This document shows, piece after piece, positions 12,940 to 27,000 of a DNA stretch of 64,000 bases. Source of the stretch: Serilophus lunatus (taxonomy: Eukaryota; Chordata; Aves; Passeriformes; Eurylaimidae). Under the pieces are notes generated by a model. It was not told the origin of the DNA. It saw only the letters and a program-made list of their open reading frames with translations, and searched no databases. The position numbers and the translations under genes are program-made. The stretch spans positions 62,001 through 126,000 of the forward strand of contig VXBA01001192.1 of NCBI GenBank assembly GCA_013399895.1. The letters are read 5' to 3'. Each line of letters begins with the position of its first letter. The first letter of the stretch is position 1.

Positions 12940-14967
12940 TGAAGTGTGCACAACTTACTGTCAAGAGTGCTCTCTGCAGCAGTAGCTTCAGACACGTCTA
13001 AATTCAGCGCTTGATTTCGGATACTAGAAGATAAAGTCTATACATCAAATAGGCCCAAATAAACATTTCAGAGATGCAGGCATGTCTTTTACCAGTCCAG
13101 CAACTACCTCACAGGCCTTCCAGATGCCCACATTTGAGAACCTCCTTATAGAAGCGAAGCAAGTTTTTTCCGGAAAACAGTTGCTTCCCGGGGACATAGC
13201 CCTGCTGAAATTCAGAAACAATGCTAACTTTGACCTTGAGGCACTGCCCATACAAAAAGCAAAGGTGTATTACAATACATAATGAAACTCAGTATATAAA
13301 AATCCAGAGGGACAAGATGAATTTTTTCTTTAATGCTTTGAAATTGCCTGCAATTTTTTTTTTTAATAATAGGAACTAGTTTTCAGGCATTCAGTACAAC
13401 AATCTTTATGTTGTTAATAAACACATTTGCCTAATGAATATCTCTTGGTAAGCTAGCCTGTAATTCAGGAAACCCAAGTGTAGACAAGATAAAAATATGC
13501 ACATACTAAAAGCTGAAATTGAAGAAAAAAATCAATTCAAAGTTAAATTACCCATCTTAAATTTCAGTATAAAGGCTACTAGAAATACTGAGTTCTTGAA
13601 CTTCAATTAATCTTTGGCAATTAAGCCAGAAGAGAAAAAGATTCTTTAGAGTATCAGAAGGAAAAAAATAAAGCTGCAAGGAGCTGGCATCAGCTTTCAT
13701 AGGGGCACCACTATTGCTTAAACTCCCATTCATGGCTCTGTTGGGCTGGTTAACTCATGCTTGTCTTTGACTCCTTTGGGTTTCTTTTTGCCAGGCATCC
13801 GTGTGTGACTGCCTGCTTGCTTGTGGCATATATTTTCCAGCTTCACTTCTCAGGGATTAATTGGCAGAAGTGCTTGTCATGGTTAAATAATTTTATTTAA
13901 TTTGCACTGTGTGAAGATATTTGGGCAAACTGGAAAAATAATCAAAATTTAATTACTTTTTCCCCCTTTATAATGAGAAACAGTTGCATTCCTTGGAGAA
14001 TCATCTGGGAATAGAACATTACTCATTTTTATTGTTAAACATGCAATAGTAATAATAAAAAAAATATCAATCATCAATCTCTTGCAGTACAAGAGTGACA
14101 AGCCCAGGATAGGTAAAATGAGTTTCTAGAATCAACAACTGAAATTTATAAAGATACTGAGGGGACAAGATAACATCAACATCATGTCAAGAAACGTCTA
14201 AAGGACTTCTTACAGGTTTCTAAACAAACAAATACTTTTACTAAATAGCTCAAAGATGTCTCTTCACTGAGTCACGCCAGCTATGGAAAGTACCACTTTT
14301 TGTGATTGGCCAGAGTCTCTGCCATGCAAGTTAAGGGATTTCTTAAAATGTCTTTGTTCTAATTTCAGGCAAAAATATTTGTTTGCAGAGAGACAAATCA
14401 AGGATCTTCTGGAGATACACTATTATTGGCGGCTCCTTTGCTAGGTCCATCTTCAAACTACTACTGGTTAAAGACCTCCCCTGCAGACAATTTCCCCAGA
14501 ATTGCATTTTCCCCAGCTGTTTCACATCAAAGCCTCAGACAATTTTAGACATGACTCACAATGACTAACAGACCTCTGTGGCAGGATGCACCCACAGAGG
14601 TGTGTGGGCATTCTTGGCCAGCCCCAGGCTACGCTGTAGTAGATAACCTCTCAAACAACCAGTGCCTCTGCTCCCTCAAACAATCCTTACCTCTGTGGAT
14701 GACAAGGAGATGCAACACGCTCACCTAACCTTCTCCAACAAGGAAATAGGTCACATAATGAAGTGACTTTGGAGGAATCAGGTTAGTATCATGATGCTAA
14801 GCAGGTCTCTGAAGTCCATGCATAGAAGTGAGAATCACATTTAAACACCATGTCAGCGCTCCGTGGACAAACCTCAGGTATTGCACAAGCCTGTATCTGC
14901 TCCTTCTGTGTCCACAAGGTTTCAAGGGAAGATGAATTAAAGAAATGTACTGATGCATGTTATGTTT

Positions 14968-15352
14968 TTCACAGAATCACAGAATCTGCTAAGTTAAAAG
15001 GGAGCCACAGGGATCGAGTCCAACACCTGGCCCTGCACAGGACCATCGCCAAGAGTGACATCAGGTGCCCAAGAACATTGCCCAAATGCTTCTTGAACTC
15101 TGTCAGGCTTGATGCTGTGACACTTCCCTGGGATGCCTGTTCCAGTGCCCAACCACTCTCTAGGTGAAAAACCTTTTTCTAATATGCAACCTAAACCGGT
15201 CCTGACACAACTTCAGGCCATTCCCTCAGGTTCTGTCACTGGTCATCACAGATAAGAGATCAGTGCTTGCCCCTTCTCTTCTCCTCATGGGGAAGTTGTA
15301 ACTGCAATGAGATCTCCCCTCAGTCTCCTCTTCTCCAGGCTGAACAGACCAA
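14968..15352 (-). mobile_element. CR1 LINE 3' fragment
   Basis: A roughly 385-bp truncated CR1 copy, sense on the minus strand. It holds the conserved stretch GTTCAGCCTGGAGAAGAGGA near 15350, a TGGAACAGGCATCCCAGGGA block near 15140, and ends in two copies of the CR1 terminal octamer type (gattctgt gattctgt) at 14971-14986. The plus-strand open frame over this region is a shadow of the repeat. Confidence 0.92.
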
Positions 15353-17077
15353 ATGACGATTATTTATTCCTTCGGCATACTAAAATCAGCTTTCAAATCA
15401 GACTAGGGAGAGTGAGGTCACTGTAACAAAACCTTTATCTGGAGAGGACCTGCATTTACATTCTAGATCTACTCACTCAAGAAAAGCTACTAAGCGTTAA
15501 CATAGCTCAACTGCAGAAACAAACTTTTCATATAATTTCTACCCACCCTAGAAGACATCATAAGGAGGAAATTTAATGAAACACAAAGAGCCATGCTTCA
15601 GCAAGGAGATGCTTACCAATTTTGACGTGCAAATCAAATTGCATGGAAATCTGCAGCACAAAACTCCCATTGACACTACCCTATACCAACTAGACCCAAA
15701 GGCATTTTGGGGTAATTTTGGCTAATTCCAGTCTTTTTAATTTTGTTACAGCTGATGCAGACACCATCAACTACGTTGTGGCAGTGACTTCCAAACATGC
15801 GCAGGATCTTTTTGGTCACTAATTTCACTGTAAAAGGAAGAGAGGAATTCTGTAGCCTTCCTTGATATGTGTCCATTTTAAGGTTTCCTCTCTCAAATGA
15901 AAAGAGAGATTAGCGTGTCTGCTCTCACAGTGAAGCCATAGCCTTGATAAAGCCTCTTTGTGGTGATTGATAACCACAAAGAAATGTCAAAAGGTGAAGT
16001 TTATCCAAAATATCCCAAAAAATGGTGTTGGAAGAGAAAAGAAGTATTTTGATTTGAATTAAGCCATTTTCAGTGCAGCAAATTTATATTTGCATATTAA
16101 GAAAATGACAACATCCTTCCACCACAATTTGCCAGTACATTTTGACACAAAAACCCTAGCGTAACAGCACTCTTAATACAATTAATGATTATTTACCAAA
16201 ATATTTCTTGTATCCTTTAGAGTTTACTTCCTTGCACCATCATCTTTTATTTTTTTAACCCAGTGTAAATACAGGTTCCTCTAAAAAGAGAGTGGGAAAC
16301 AAAGGAAAAGAAAAAAACAGGCCAGCAATCAGAATACACATTTGGAATTAAATCTTTCAATACCTTTTGCAAAAACTGCTGGAACAAGATTTTGCCCTTT
16401 GCAATAGACAGATGTTCTCATCAACAAGAAAATTAGAACTTGATGACAAACTACGAGGTTTAAATGTCACTCCCTACCACTCTGGTTCAAATAAAAATGG
16501 AAGTGGCATTAAGAGAGCAGTATGCAAGCTCTGCAGACTGGTAATTTATTTTAATTAAAAAGCAGAGTTTACACACACATTTAGTGGCACTCATCATAAA
16601 TAACACATCTAAAAGTAGAAGGCTTTCTTGGGTTTAGTGCCCAGAAAGCTATTTTCTCATTGCTAGTGAATTATTTGCTTTCTTGGTCTATTCAGAAATT
16701 TCCCACTGCATGCAAAATGTTTCTAATATCTCAAATAAAAAAAATGCAGACCTACCAGTAACTCCCACAGAAGGCAACTTTTACAGGACCATCTGAACAA
16801 GGTCCATAGAGTACAACTCAAGTAAGTACATTTTTGCCTTTTTATGTACGATGCAAATAGGTACAAAAAGGACTCACTAACCAGGCAGTACAATCAAAAC
16901 ATTTATAATGCAAATATTATTTTACTTTCTCTTCCAGAGAATATGCAGCCAAGAAAGGCTCTCTGTGAAGTGAAGCACTGATTGTCTGGGTGCCTTTCTG
17001 GACGGTACACTTCAGTTAAAGTCAAGTCATTATACCCAGTAGAAAAGGAAGCGGATGAAATCCAATAGAATGCATTA

Positions 17078-17138
17078 CAGAGGTCAGACTAAATGAGCTA
17101 ATGGTCCCTTCTGGTCTTAAAAAATCTATTAATCTAAT
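17078..17138 (+). mobile_element. Old CR1-type 3' end remnant
   Basis: About 60 bp reading aggtcagactaaatgagc, then taatggtcccttctggtctt, then tctattaatcta. This resembles the 3' end of older CR1 subfamilies (gaccctTCTGGCCTTaaa followed by tctatgaa-type repeats), sense on the plus strand. Its short length and divergence leave the subfamily open. Confidence 0.65.
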
Positions 17139-18334
17139 TTAATTCTCTGTTCTACTCTTCATACCAGAGTCAATTTAAACTCATTTATATGAAAAGAACA
17201 CGTTACAGCAGCCTTGCACAACACACCGTGTTCTGACCATGCAGTTTTAGGCTACCCAAAAGCTTCATTTACTTCCAAGCTCAGAAGGAGGCTTTATTTA
17301 CCCATAAAGACAGCTTATATTTACAAGCAAGGCACGAGGCACAGGCACCTCTCCCAACAGAACGTTGGATGAATGTTCACCTTGAACTACACAAATCAAA
17401 CAGAAACTTGCCAGAGCACTTTCCACCTTGGCTTGGTTTTTTGGGTGCTGGCGTTCTTCACTCAGCCTGATACTTGCCATAGTGAAGAGCACAACACTTT
17501 TATCAATAAAATCTGTTCATCACTTTAAGGATATTTCTTGTGAATAACTTGTAACACACTCAGTATTGCACCAAGAAAATACTTGGCAGTTACTGTCCAG
17601 TGAGAAAAAAAAGCACTCTTATAATAAGGAGAAGGCCAGAAATATTCACTGCTGTTAATTCTTGCGGTGTACACAATACGGTCTCCTAGAGCAAATATAT
17701 TTTATTACCTCGCCTTCTAAAAAAAAATAAATAAATAAAAATCTCATATTCCCATCTTTTTTCTTTTCCATGCAGCTGTCCCTCAGCATTTCCCTCTTTC
17801 TGGAGCCTCAATGTTCATGCTACCATCACCAGACATTTGCTTAATTCAGTGCACAGGAATGCAAAGCATCACATGAATCCAGACTGATCAACCTTAGTGA
17901 GCCACAGCATCCTTCATGCTTGCCTTGGATAGAGGGAATAATTTAACACAGAGGGGTAACTGAAGGCCACTACAAGGGGGCTTACAAAAGCATTTCTTCA
18001 CACAGTAAGTTGGAAAGATCTTATGTGTAGACTAAGGACCTCATCTCTGCTGGCATATCTATACACGATGTTGCCTTTACTTTTTCTCTTTGCCTGCAGT
18101 ATAGACAGACCTTTCCCTGTCTCTGTCCTAAACATCAACAGATGAAAAAGAACAGCAGAGCTGCCTAACGCCTCCTCTCACCAGTGGTTAATTTATTCCA
18201 GCTATTTGAGGGAAGCATGAATGGCACCTCAGTAAGCTCACTCAGACTGGTATAAAGGCACCTGATTTTCTCATCTTCTGTCATGACCAATGTATAACTG
18301 CTATAGTTTTCAGCTCTGATGTTTCTTTGCTTCT

Positions 18335-18349
18335 CCCCCCCCCCTCCCC
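18335..18349. repeat. Poly(C) run
   Basis: Ten C residues, a T, then four more C. Such runs are prone to length error in sequencing. Confidence 0.85.
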
Positions 18350-21300
18350 GCTCCCTTTGAGTCTTAAGCAGGTGGTACTTTGTGAAAACACAGAACCAGG
18401 GAGCTACGTAACATGAAACACCCGATCTGCCTATTCAGTGCCAATCTTTTTAAACTGAATCCCGTATTTCAGTGAAACTTGCCTTAAACCCTGTTTCCTC
18501 TCAACACATTTTAATCAAGAAAAAAAGCCTATTTACAGTGAAGAAATCCCGTTACAGCAAACAATCACTACATTGTTTTCTCGGACACAACTCTTTCACC
18601 TAAGCCTTTATCACCTGCTTCGCCCTCCAGTCATGAGCACACCCTCAAAAAAGAACCTTTTCACCATATAAATGTAGAGCAGATACTGCAACTCAAATTC
18701 ATATGGATATTCACTAATAGTTTCATCTTACAACTTATATATTCTCTTTGGATGTTTAGACACAAATCAGGAGGTCAAATCACAGTTCCTTCCAGGGCAA
18801 ACAGAAATTCACTGTGGATTCACTCCTGAAGCCTCTACTCAAGCTCCCATCAGCTTCAGAGGACTTATCTGAATAAAGGCTGAGCTGAAACTCTCCAGGA
18901 ACTTTGAGATTTTGTCCCAGAAACTTTTTATATTATATCAACCTTTACTTGTGCACATCTGGTAGACTCATCTGAAAGAAATGGATACTTCTCACCCCTC
19001 ACTTAACTTTCTTGATTTAGCATAGTTATTAATGCAAAAATACACGTCAAGAAGGTGTGCTTCAAAGTGCCTATTGCCTTTTTTCCCCTAGAATCTACCT
19101 ATATTCCTCTTCTAGGCTTTTGACAGCATCACCAACTAGCTCTTCATAACCCCTCACGGCTGGTCCAATTTCTCCTTGAGTGTGGAGATCTTCAAACTAG
19201 CTACCAGGGTTCTTCAACCTAAATTGCCTTCCCATCAGCAGCCCAAACAGATCCAAGCCTACCATGAGAATTCAGCTGGATTTCTGAGGATAATGCTGAC
19301 CCATCCATTCCTCACATATACCTTAGGTACTTTTTATCAACACTGTTATATCTCTGCAAAGTTGACTTGCTATCATATCTGGATGGGGAGCTGCTAAGCA
19401 CATCACCACAACTACAAGGGAAGGCTGTGTAAATACTCCTCGTAAAGGTTCAGTAATGTTGTACCTTATTCCTAAAGAGATTCTTTGCTCCTCTTTAATC
19501 TGAGTATCAAGACAGAAAGAAGGGCATCCAATGTCCTTTGCTTGCTTTGACTCTAAAGTAGAATATGGCAGGGGGCATTCATATCTGTTTTCCTGGTTAA
19601 AAAATTCCAGAAAGATAACCTGGCATAGCAGCACTGCAGAGTGCTGGTGGCATCGAAAAAGTTAATTAACAACATTGAACTAGACTTTAGGAGACGAGTC
19701 TTAATAAGTGCTGCTAAAAATATTACAGTAGTCATTTCCAGAACAAACACAATCAGTGGCAGACGAGGGAGGAGAGCGATCCAGACTCATGAGCTACCAT
19801 GGTGAAGGCATTTTCAGTGGGGAACAGCAACAAAGGCTGCTCATTTCAAGAACCCAGTAGCAAAAAAAAAATATCCAGGATTCTATGTCCCAAGTCAGGC
19901 TAGTCACTCTGCAGTCAGGTCACAGCAGAACTGCAAAGAGCAGGAGGTTTTTGCAACACACAGGGTCAGCCCTGAGGTGCACAAATATAACCTAAGCTGA
20001 GAGGGTAGTGACTTGAGAAAAAGCTTGGCAATTTATAATCCTGTTTTGAGGTGGTAGGAGAGAGCTGGCAGTGGCAACAGCTCAAAAATGAAACATCCTG
20101 GAGTCTCTTGCTGGGCTAAACTCCCAACCCTGTGCAGACCCCCACTGCTGCACGTAAGCCAGCTACATCTGCTGGCCAAGGGATAAATGATGCACTAAAA
20201 CCCATGTTTAAAAACACAACGCTCACAGGCTGTCTCTAGTACATGATGAGGTCACATTCTCCTGAAAAAGGCAGCCTTGGACATTTGCTATGTGTCACCT
20301 CTCACTCCCTGCTGCTGGCAAACAGCTTCAACCCAAAGTGCTGGCACATTCATGGTTGGATTTGGTGCAAAGCATTTGCATTGGACTGATAAACCATGGT
20401 TGATGTCAGTATAACTTGGTGGTCTGGAACCTAATGAAACAACAATTAATCACAACACCAGGCTGATTCCTCCCATTGAAGAGATCACCACAGAAGAGGA
20501 AAAACTGCTATCCTTCAATGGCTGTTAAAGCTTTTTTCCCTATGCAATCACACCACTATCTGCATCCCATGCTTGCTGCCAGGAACAGCCGTCTCAGCTT
20601 TTCAGACACGTTCTTGGCAAGGTGCTTTCCCTCTCACAACATTTGACAGGATTATGAAGTGCTGAAGTCTCTGGCCCGCTTTTGTTTTGAAGCTTGAAAG
20701 TTTAGCTTAATCATTTTGTTTCTTTCTGCTCTTTCCCTACTTCAACTATCCTGGCTGCCCACCAGCCCAGTCCCCAAGCACACCCATGGGATATTGGCTG
20801 TGACTTTATGGCACGTAAGTCTTGATTCTCATTTTGTGAGCGAAGGCAACAACTGGTTTCCTAAGAGGATACATCGATATCCCAGTTTAGCTCATGGAGG
20901 GGGGTTAGGTCTGCTGTACCATTTTCTCAGGCTGGTTCAAGTAGGCACCTCATAACTGGAACTGTGGAAGAGGAGGGCTCCTCCAAATCCATTTGGCAAG
21001 GTTATCTGCTGTTTCATGGTCCTTCTTAGAGGAATACAGTTTCATTGAGGAAAAGGGAGCAACCACATATTTATTCATATTGGAGAGACACTGAAGATAC
21101 TCCTGCTGTGCTAACCAAACAATATTAATATTTATGAAGTGCTCTGCAAAGGGATCATTTTGAAGATGAGGAATCTTGTACTTTTTAAGGACTTTCTGTG
21201 AGAAGGTAGATGGAAGAGCTCAAACTTCAGTTTTCCAGACAAAAAGTAGAAATCTCTAATTTCAGAAAAGTCCCCAGTGTTATGATGCTTTTTTATAAAT

Positions 21301-23275
21301 TTTTACTCAAACCCTCCTTTAAAAAGGGAAAATTTAAAACGGGATAAAAATGAAGAGACAGACCAATCCTCAAATATAAGGCACAAATGCAATTCTGGAT
21401 CCCAGAGTACCCCAAGTAGGTAAAATCTCCTATCCTCCTGAACTTAGGGCATCATCTGCCCATCAAATGTAGGCTGAGTTGTCTGCATTTTTATAGAAGA
21501 TGTACTGCTTTTTTCATTTCCAAACTTAGACATGTCTTTCTGTCTTGGATAGCAAAAAGGGACTGAAATATTTATAGAATAATTGGAACTTGAATATGTA
21601 GGCAAATATTAGAGGATAAAAGCCAGAGCCCAAGTCACGCTATGTGTTTAGCAGAAGCTCCTGATAGCAAGCGCTGATCTCTCTGAAAACCTCCAGCAAC
21701 ACTGTGCAACCAGTAGCTGTCACTGTAAGCAATGAAGAGGAACAGGAGTGACAGAGTCAGGGATGCTCCTAGATGGGAGGAAAGCAACTGGAAAATAAAA
21801 ACAGAGGAGATGCTGCAATTAAACATTCAGCAGCTCCCTAAAAACGGCCCTTGTCCACCAGGAGATGCTGCTCATCAGAAAGGCTCAGCTGGCCTTTTAA
21901 AATGCAGCCTGGATTCAACTTCAGAGATAGTAACCGTGGCTTATCACAATGGGATCTTGAAGCGATGGCAATTCATATCCTGTGCACAAGTGGGATTTAA
22001 GATTCCGCAGCCCTTCCGCTGTGTTCCCAGGCAAGGATGTAGGGCGTTAGAGGCGAGCAGCACAGGAAGTAGCTTTCAGCTACCTATTAGCACGTGACAG
22101 CTTTGAAACATTCAAGATCCTCTGCCCACTATCCACATTACTCAGCTGTCAAAGGAAAGGTCTCAGATTTATGATGTGAAAATTACATTTTAACGAGGTG
22201 TCATATGTGTTTAAAGTTCTTATTCATCACCATACTGCCACATCTTTTACCCAAGATACAAATGCACTTAATTAGCATATTATAAGGACAGAGAGTTCAC
22301 CTTATCTGCATTGTAAAACTGCTTCAGGAAAAAAAACAAAACACAAAACAACCCAAACATTCTTACTACTGAATAAAATGGTTGCAATCACACGTCAAGA
22401 GAGCATCCCATGATATTTGACAAAACGTGGAAGATAAAAGTTTGACATGCACTGAGGCTTTTAAATTATCATAGATATTGATGGAATCTTTGTATCATGT
22501 TTGGTTATCAGAATGGCAGTCCACAGTGTTAATATGCAATCTGTGGAAGCCACTTAAGCACAATGAGGCTGTATTGGAAATCCTACACATAAGGAAGACA
22601 GCGGTATGATATGCTGGTCATATTTATTTATTAGCTTCATATATCTATTAAACACCCCATATGGTAATGCTTGGGTCTCCTGGACATAATTTAAAACATC
22701 TTTTCCTAAATAGGAGGTCTGTGTTTCCCATGTCACTGGGAATGGTTGCCAGGACATTCAAACCCCAGATATACACTGAAGGATCCTTAACCTGGCTCAA
22801 CTTCTTCCTCAGGCTTATTCAATGTCAAGGTACGGGACAGGCTCTGGTCCCTAGGTAAGCACCTGAATGCTCAGTCAGCACCTCCTGAGCTCCAGCAAGA
22901 GCTGCCACCACTGGCACTGTGTGCCTCATTCATTTAAAAGACAAAATTTCCGGTCTCTCTGCTGCCCAAAACCCCCTACCTGGTGTCCAGGCAGGAGCCA
23001 GGACAGCTCAGGGAGGTGCAGAAACACAAAACTGTGATATGTGCATTTGTATGCAGCACAGTGCCGGGAAGCAGGAGGGGAGCACTTTACCTTTTTGGAG
23101 ACAAGGGTTTGTTGATACTTTCTTGAATTTATTTGCGCAGAACGTATCACAAGTGGGTGATGATAAAAACAAGTAACTCTGGTGAATATTAAGACTGATT
23201 AGGTTGCAGAAAATTTTCACTTCTGTCAATATAGCTTTCTGTTTTATTCTCTGCATGTGTATAGTAGGGCATATC

Positions 23276-23292
23276 AAAAAAAAAAAAAAAAA
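23276..23292. repeat. Poly(A), 17 bases
   Basis: A17 followed by ccaaacaaacc. It could be a retroposed tail, but no retroposed body was recognised upstream. Confidence 0.8.
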
Positions 23293-23832
23293 CCAAACAA
23301 ACCTGAACACTGTTCTGGGTTTAACTTCTTGAAGAATGCAATGAGATGCAGAGCTATTCTTGCAACCACTTTAAATTAGGAAACTCAATAACAGCTACAA
23401 AGAAATAACCCAAAAACTCAGGAGCAGTTACGAAGAAGCATCCTCCAAAAAGCTCATTTTAAGGCCAAACAGCTCAGAGAAAATACACTTCAAAGGCTTT
23501 TGGTATTTTCAAGTTTACTTCTTGAGGGTAGACATTAATGATCTGTTTCTTGGGACATGCAGGCATTGAGCAGTGTTTGCTTTCAAAACTACTTTTAGGA
23601 TAAATGAAAAAACAACCCCAGTCAAAAAGGGAAAAAATGAGTGGGGTAAATCCCTAAAATGCAACTTTTCTCATTTCGGAGAATAAAGAACAATTGGGTT
23701 TAATTCCATCAAGAGACTTAAATTACTTCTGGATTGGTTAAACTCAACTTTTAACACTTCAAAATATTTTGTCTTCCCTAGTAACTTCAGCTGCTTCAGA
23801 AGCTGAGTGCAGAAACTCCAGTGTTTGACACT

Positions 23833-23854
23833 CTTTTACTCTGAGGAGTAAAAG
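23833..23854. repeat. Perfect inverted repeat, 9-bp stem with TGAG loop
   Basis: CTTTTACTC, then TGAG, then GAGTAAAAG. It lies directly beside a small imperfect tandem duplication (23856-23914). Confidence 0.85.
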
Positions 23855-23855
23855 C

Positions 23856-23914
23856 CCATTTTTTTAAACAGTAGATGAGAGACACTCCACTTTTTTTTAA
23901 ACAGTGGGTGAGAT
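23856..23914. repeat. Imperfect tandem duplication of about 30 bp
   Basis: Two successive copies share a T run, then TAAACAGT, then TGAGA: cccattttttt-aaacagtagatgaga and ccactttttttt-aaacagtgggtgaga. This looks like a local replication-slippage product. Confidence 0.6.
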
Positions 23915-26639
23915 CTTTGAAGATCTCAAATATGTTCCAAACCTATATGCACCAATCTTTAATTAAAAATCACAGAAAGTGTTTAGACACTGTGAACAGC
24001 AAGAGGATGTGATCTCTGCTTGTCCTATAAGCTATGCAACTCCTGCCTACTCCCGTTTTCTCTGGACAGTTTGGGAAAAGACTAAAAATGCTTGACTCTA
24101 AGTGAACCGGAGCCCCCAGAAACTGTTTTTTATTTTAGATATCTCTGAAGTGTATGATAACAGTTATTTCAAATGTGTTACTGACTATTTAAGTAGTTAA
24201 ATATATCACTTTTCTTGTTACGACCAATGTTTAGTTTTAAGAGCTCTTCTAAAACTTCAGCCTTAATTATTTTTTAACTACCCATATGTTCAACCCATCA
24301 ATTTTACAATCTTTCTTTTATTTTCTAATTAAGCAGATATTGTTTACATATTTTGCTACTCAGACTAAAACCCTATGGAAAATGGCTGCATTGAACACTT
24401 ATACAGAGAAACACCGTTGATTTTTAAAGAGAAGAAGGGAAACGTATACCCGCAATCCACTCTGTAAAAAAATTAACATCTTAAAAACCAAATAAAAATG
24501 TCCCGTTGTCTTCAGTGCTTTCCTAGTGTTGTATCAGCTTCTGTTAAGCTCTTTGGTGGAGGAGCTGGCCTTAAGCCAACCATATATATTGGGTGTTACA
24601 CGTAAAGCAACGCAGCACGAAATTTGGTGCTAACCTGAAAATGGATTGCACTGAATTTGGGAGAGAAAGCATCATACAGACCTGGTCTCCTGTCTCCTCT
24701 CTGCATAAAAACCCTGGTGTCAAGCAAGTGTTTGCTCACCTGTTCAATTCAAAAATCAGTGCTTCCGTTTGACTGATCCATAGATTAATGTTCCCACTAA
24801 TTAGTCTACTTGGGTAATGGATCAGTAAACTCCCTTTGCAAAGTTATTTTTCTTTGCTCTTAAATGCCTTGGCCCATTCAAGTTGTCACATCAAAAATTT
24901 CAGTTGCTGGCAGAGCAGTCCTGTCAGGTCTTCTAAACCCATAAAACAGTGAGGTACTGGGATCCTTATGGATTTCTGCCAAGAAGGAAATCCCAACAAT
25001 TTTCAGAGAAGGGAAATGCATGTAAAATTCAGAATTATGCCCACATTACAAAGGTATCAAAAATTACTCAACAGGAATGTCAGAGAAGGTCACTAGATGC
25101 CCTGACACCAGATCAATGCTCTCATGGGCACCAATCCAAGCTAAAATCTGCTTCAGCTTTCTGAGGCACTGCAGGATTTTAAATTCTCATCCAAACCAGA
25201 GTGAAATTGAAGGGGCTTCAAACAAGAGCGATACAAGGACAAATCAAATCCTTGTACCTCACAGAATTTCAGTCCCCTGCAAGGTTTTCACTTTCTATCT
25301 CATCTCACCACCTTAGATTTTGAAAAAAATGAGAACAATTTCCTTTTTATAAAGGAAAGTACAAAATGTAGGGGGTTTACTGATTATTACCATTTTTATT
25401 ATTATTATTAAAGATTATTTCTGACAACAGTCACCAAATGAAAAAGTAGCAAGAGAGAGTCCATTATAGAACCTGGAAATAATTCACTGAAAAGGAGAGA
25501 ATCTCTTTGAAATAGAAGGGATACAATTGATTTTCACTCCTTGGGGATAACCAATAGCTCACAAATTGCGCCGTTTCACTCCACCACTCCGAAAGTACAT
25601 GCTCATGATTAGGCTGGGAGAATGAGAAGTATTACTTCATTTTTTGCTCATCTGGGATTTTGCAGAGGTCAACATCATCAAAAATATCTCTACTCCTTGC
25701 TTAACAGACACTAGGTTTCTGTTCATCTGCCTCTTCAAGATTTTCTTCTCCCCTTCCTTACCTTTTTCGTATAAAAATGAGAATTTCACTGCCATTTTAC
25801 TACTTTTATTCCAACCCTCCCCAGATTTCCATACCCAGAATTTCTTTCAACATCTCTTGATCCATTTTTTTTAATATGGGTTACACGCTGCACATAGTAA
25901 AAGAAAAAGTAAAGTTCGGCAACAGAAACTTTTTGACTTTCCTTTTGTAATCTGAAGCCCTGAATCCACTTACCCACTTCCAAGTTTCGTACTTACAAAA
26001 AAGAAATGTTTTAGAAATAGCCACATTATGAACGAAATATTTTACTGTCCAAATTATATTAATTACGCCTTTCTTCTTACTTTTTCAGCCTTTCAAAGTA
26101 CACAGTCCACCACAGGAACTACCTGATAACTATGACTAAATCACATACAGAAGCAACCATTTGAAAATGACTGAGCAAGTGACGTCTGGAAATTCTTGCA
26201 CTGTCATACACGTTTAATCACAATCCAGGCTAACTCATGTTACTAATAAACTGGCAATTTTATAGTTGCAAAATGATGAAGAAGTTGAAAAAGTTAGGGG
26301 AATATAACTAAGTAATTACAAGCACAATTTCTAACAGGAAAAAAAGGTGGAAAAGCTGGGAAGTGTCTGAAGGCCAGACAGTTCTCTGAGAGAAAGTATA
26401 GTAAATCACAGTAAGTCAAGACATGCTTTAAAACAGAGCAACTTTTCAGAAAATAAACCAAAAATTTGAAGAATTTTGATGTTGATTCCCCCGACTTTAG
26501 AAACAGACCTGTGGGTGCATGCTCAGATATGCAATTAGTCTCAGCTTCTTGAAATAGACTCCCCCAGCTTAATGAAACAAAGTCATTTAAACTGGCAGGC
26601 AGTTTTCCTCCTGCTGTTTGCAGCGACAGCATCTTTCCC

Positions 26640-26654
26640 TTTTTTTTTTTTTTT
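26640..26654. repeat. Poly(T), 15 bases
   Basis: An uninterrupted T run about 350 bp downstream of the olfactomedin exon in transcription order. Confidence 0.85.
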
Positions 26655-27000
26655 GCCAAAATTCCTGCAGAAGGGAAAATCATTTGATGATGTACAAAAG
26701 AAAATTCAATTCAGGAGAAAAGACTGCTATGCCTGTGATGTGAATAAGTGCACGGGCATTTGGAAACTGCTTCAGGCTAGTTATGTGTAGCACACTCCTT
26801 TGTCCACTTCATCTCAACGACAAAAAAAAAATATTCTGCATGTATAAATATCTTAATAACCACATAGGTTCTGTGGTAGGACTTAATTTACAGAAACTCA
26901 GGCAGATCAGTAAGACAGGAGTGTACTTCAATTTTACACCCTACTTGCAAGAAAAACAGAAAGTCTGATTCAGATTTTGATTTGGTATTAGAACCCTTAC

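Larger units (their letters stand above)
1..27000 (-). other. ADGRL3: ADGRL3 intron (at least 27 kb) downstream of the olfactomedin exon
   Basis: The intron begins at gtaagggttc after the olfactomedin exon and runs off the left edge. I looked for the start of the next canonical ADGRL3 exon (the Ser/Thr/Pro-rich linker beginning around PVHHGQ) and did not find it. Contents: CR1 fragments at 14968-15352 and 17078-17138, simple repeats at 602-618 and 12891-12939, homopolymers at 12075, 18335, 23276 and 26640, hairpins at 7107-7130 and 23833-23854, and two unassigned exon-like stretches (10256-10516 minus, 5125-5286 plus). The remaining intervals (for example 620-5120, 5290-7100, 7135-10250, 10520-12060, 15360-17070 and 17140-23270) hold only chance ORFs. 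Confidence 0.85.

Noticed and set aside
14850..15167. 105-codon plus-strand ORF
   Set aside because: Antisense reading through the CR1 fragment at 14968-15352.
21732..22097. 121-codon plus-strand ORF
   Set aside because: It begins with ATG, but composition and lack of recognisable motifs or exon borders suggest chance. No repeat or family match was recognised.
23276..23292. Poly(A) as the tail of a processed pseudogene or SINE
   Set aside because: No coding remnant, SINE body or target-site duplication was recognised around it.
26294..26683. 129-codon minus-strand ORF just downstream of the olfactomedin exon
   Set aside because: Phe/Leu/Lys-rich low-complexity translation of poly(T) and A-rich sequence, with no family resemblance.
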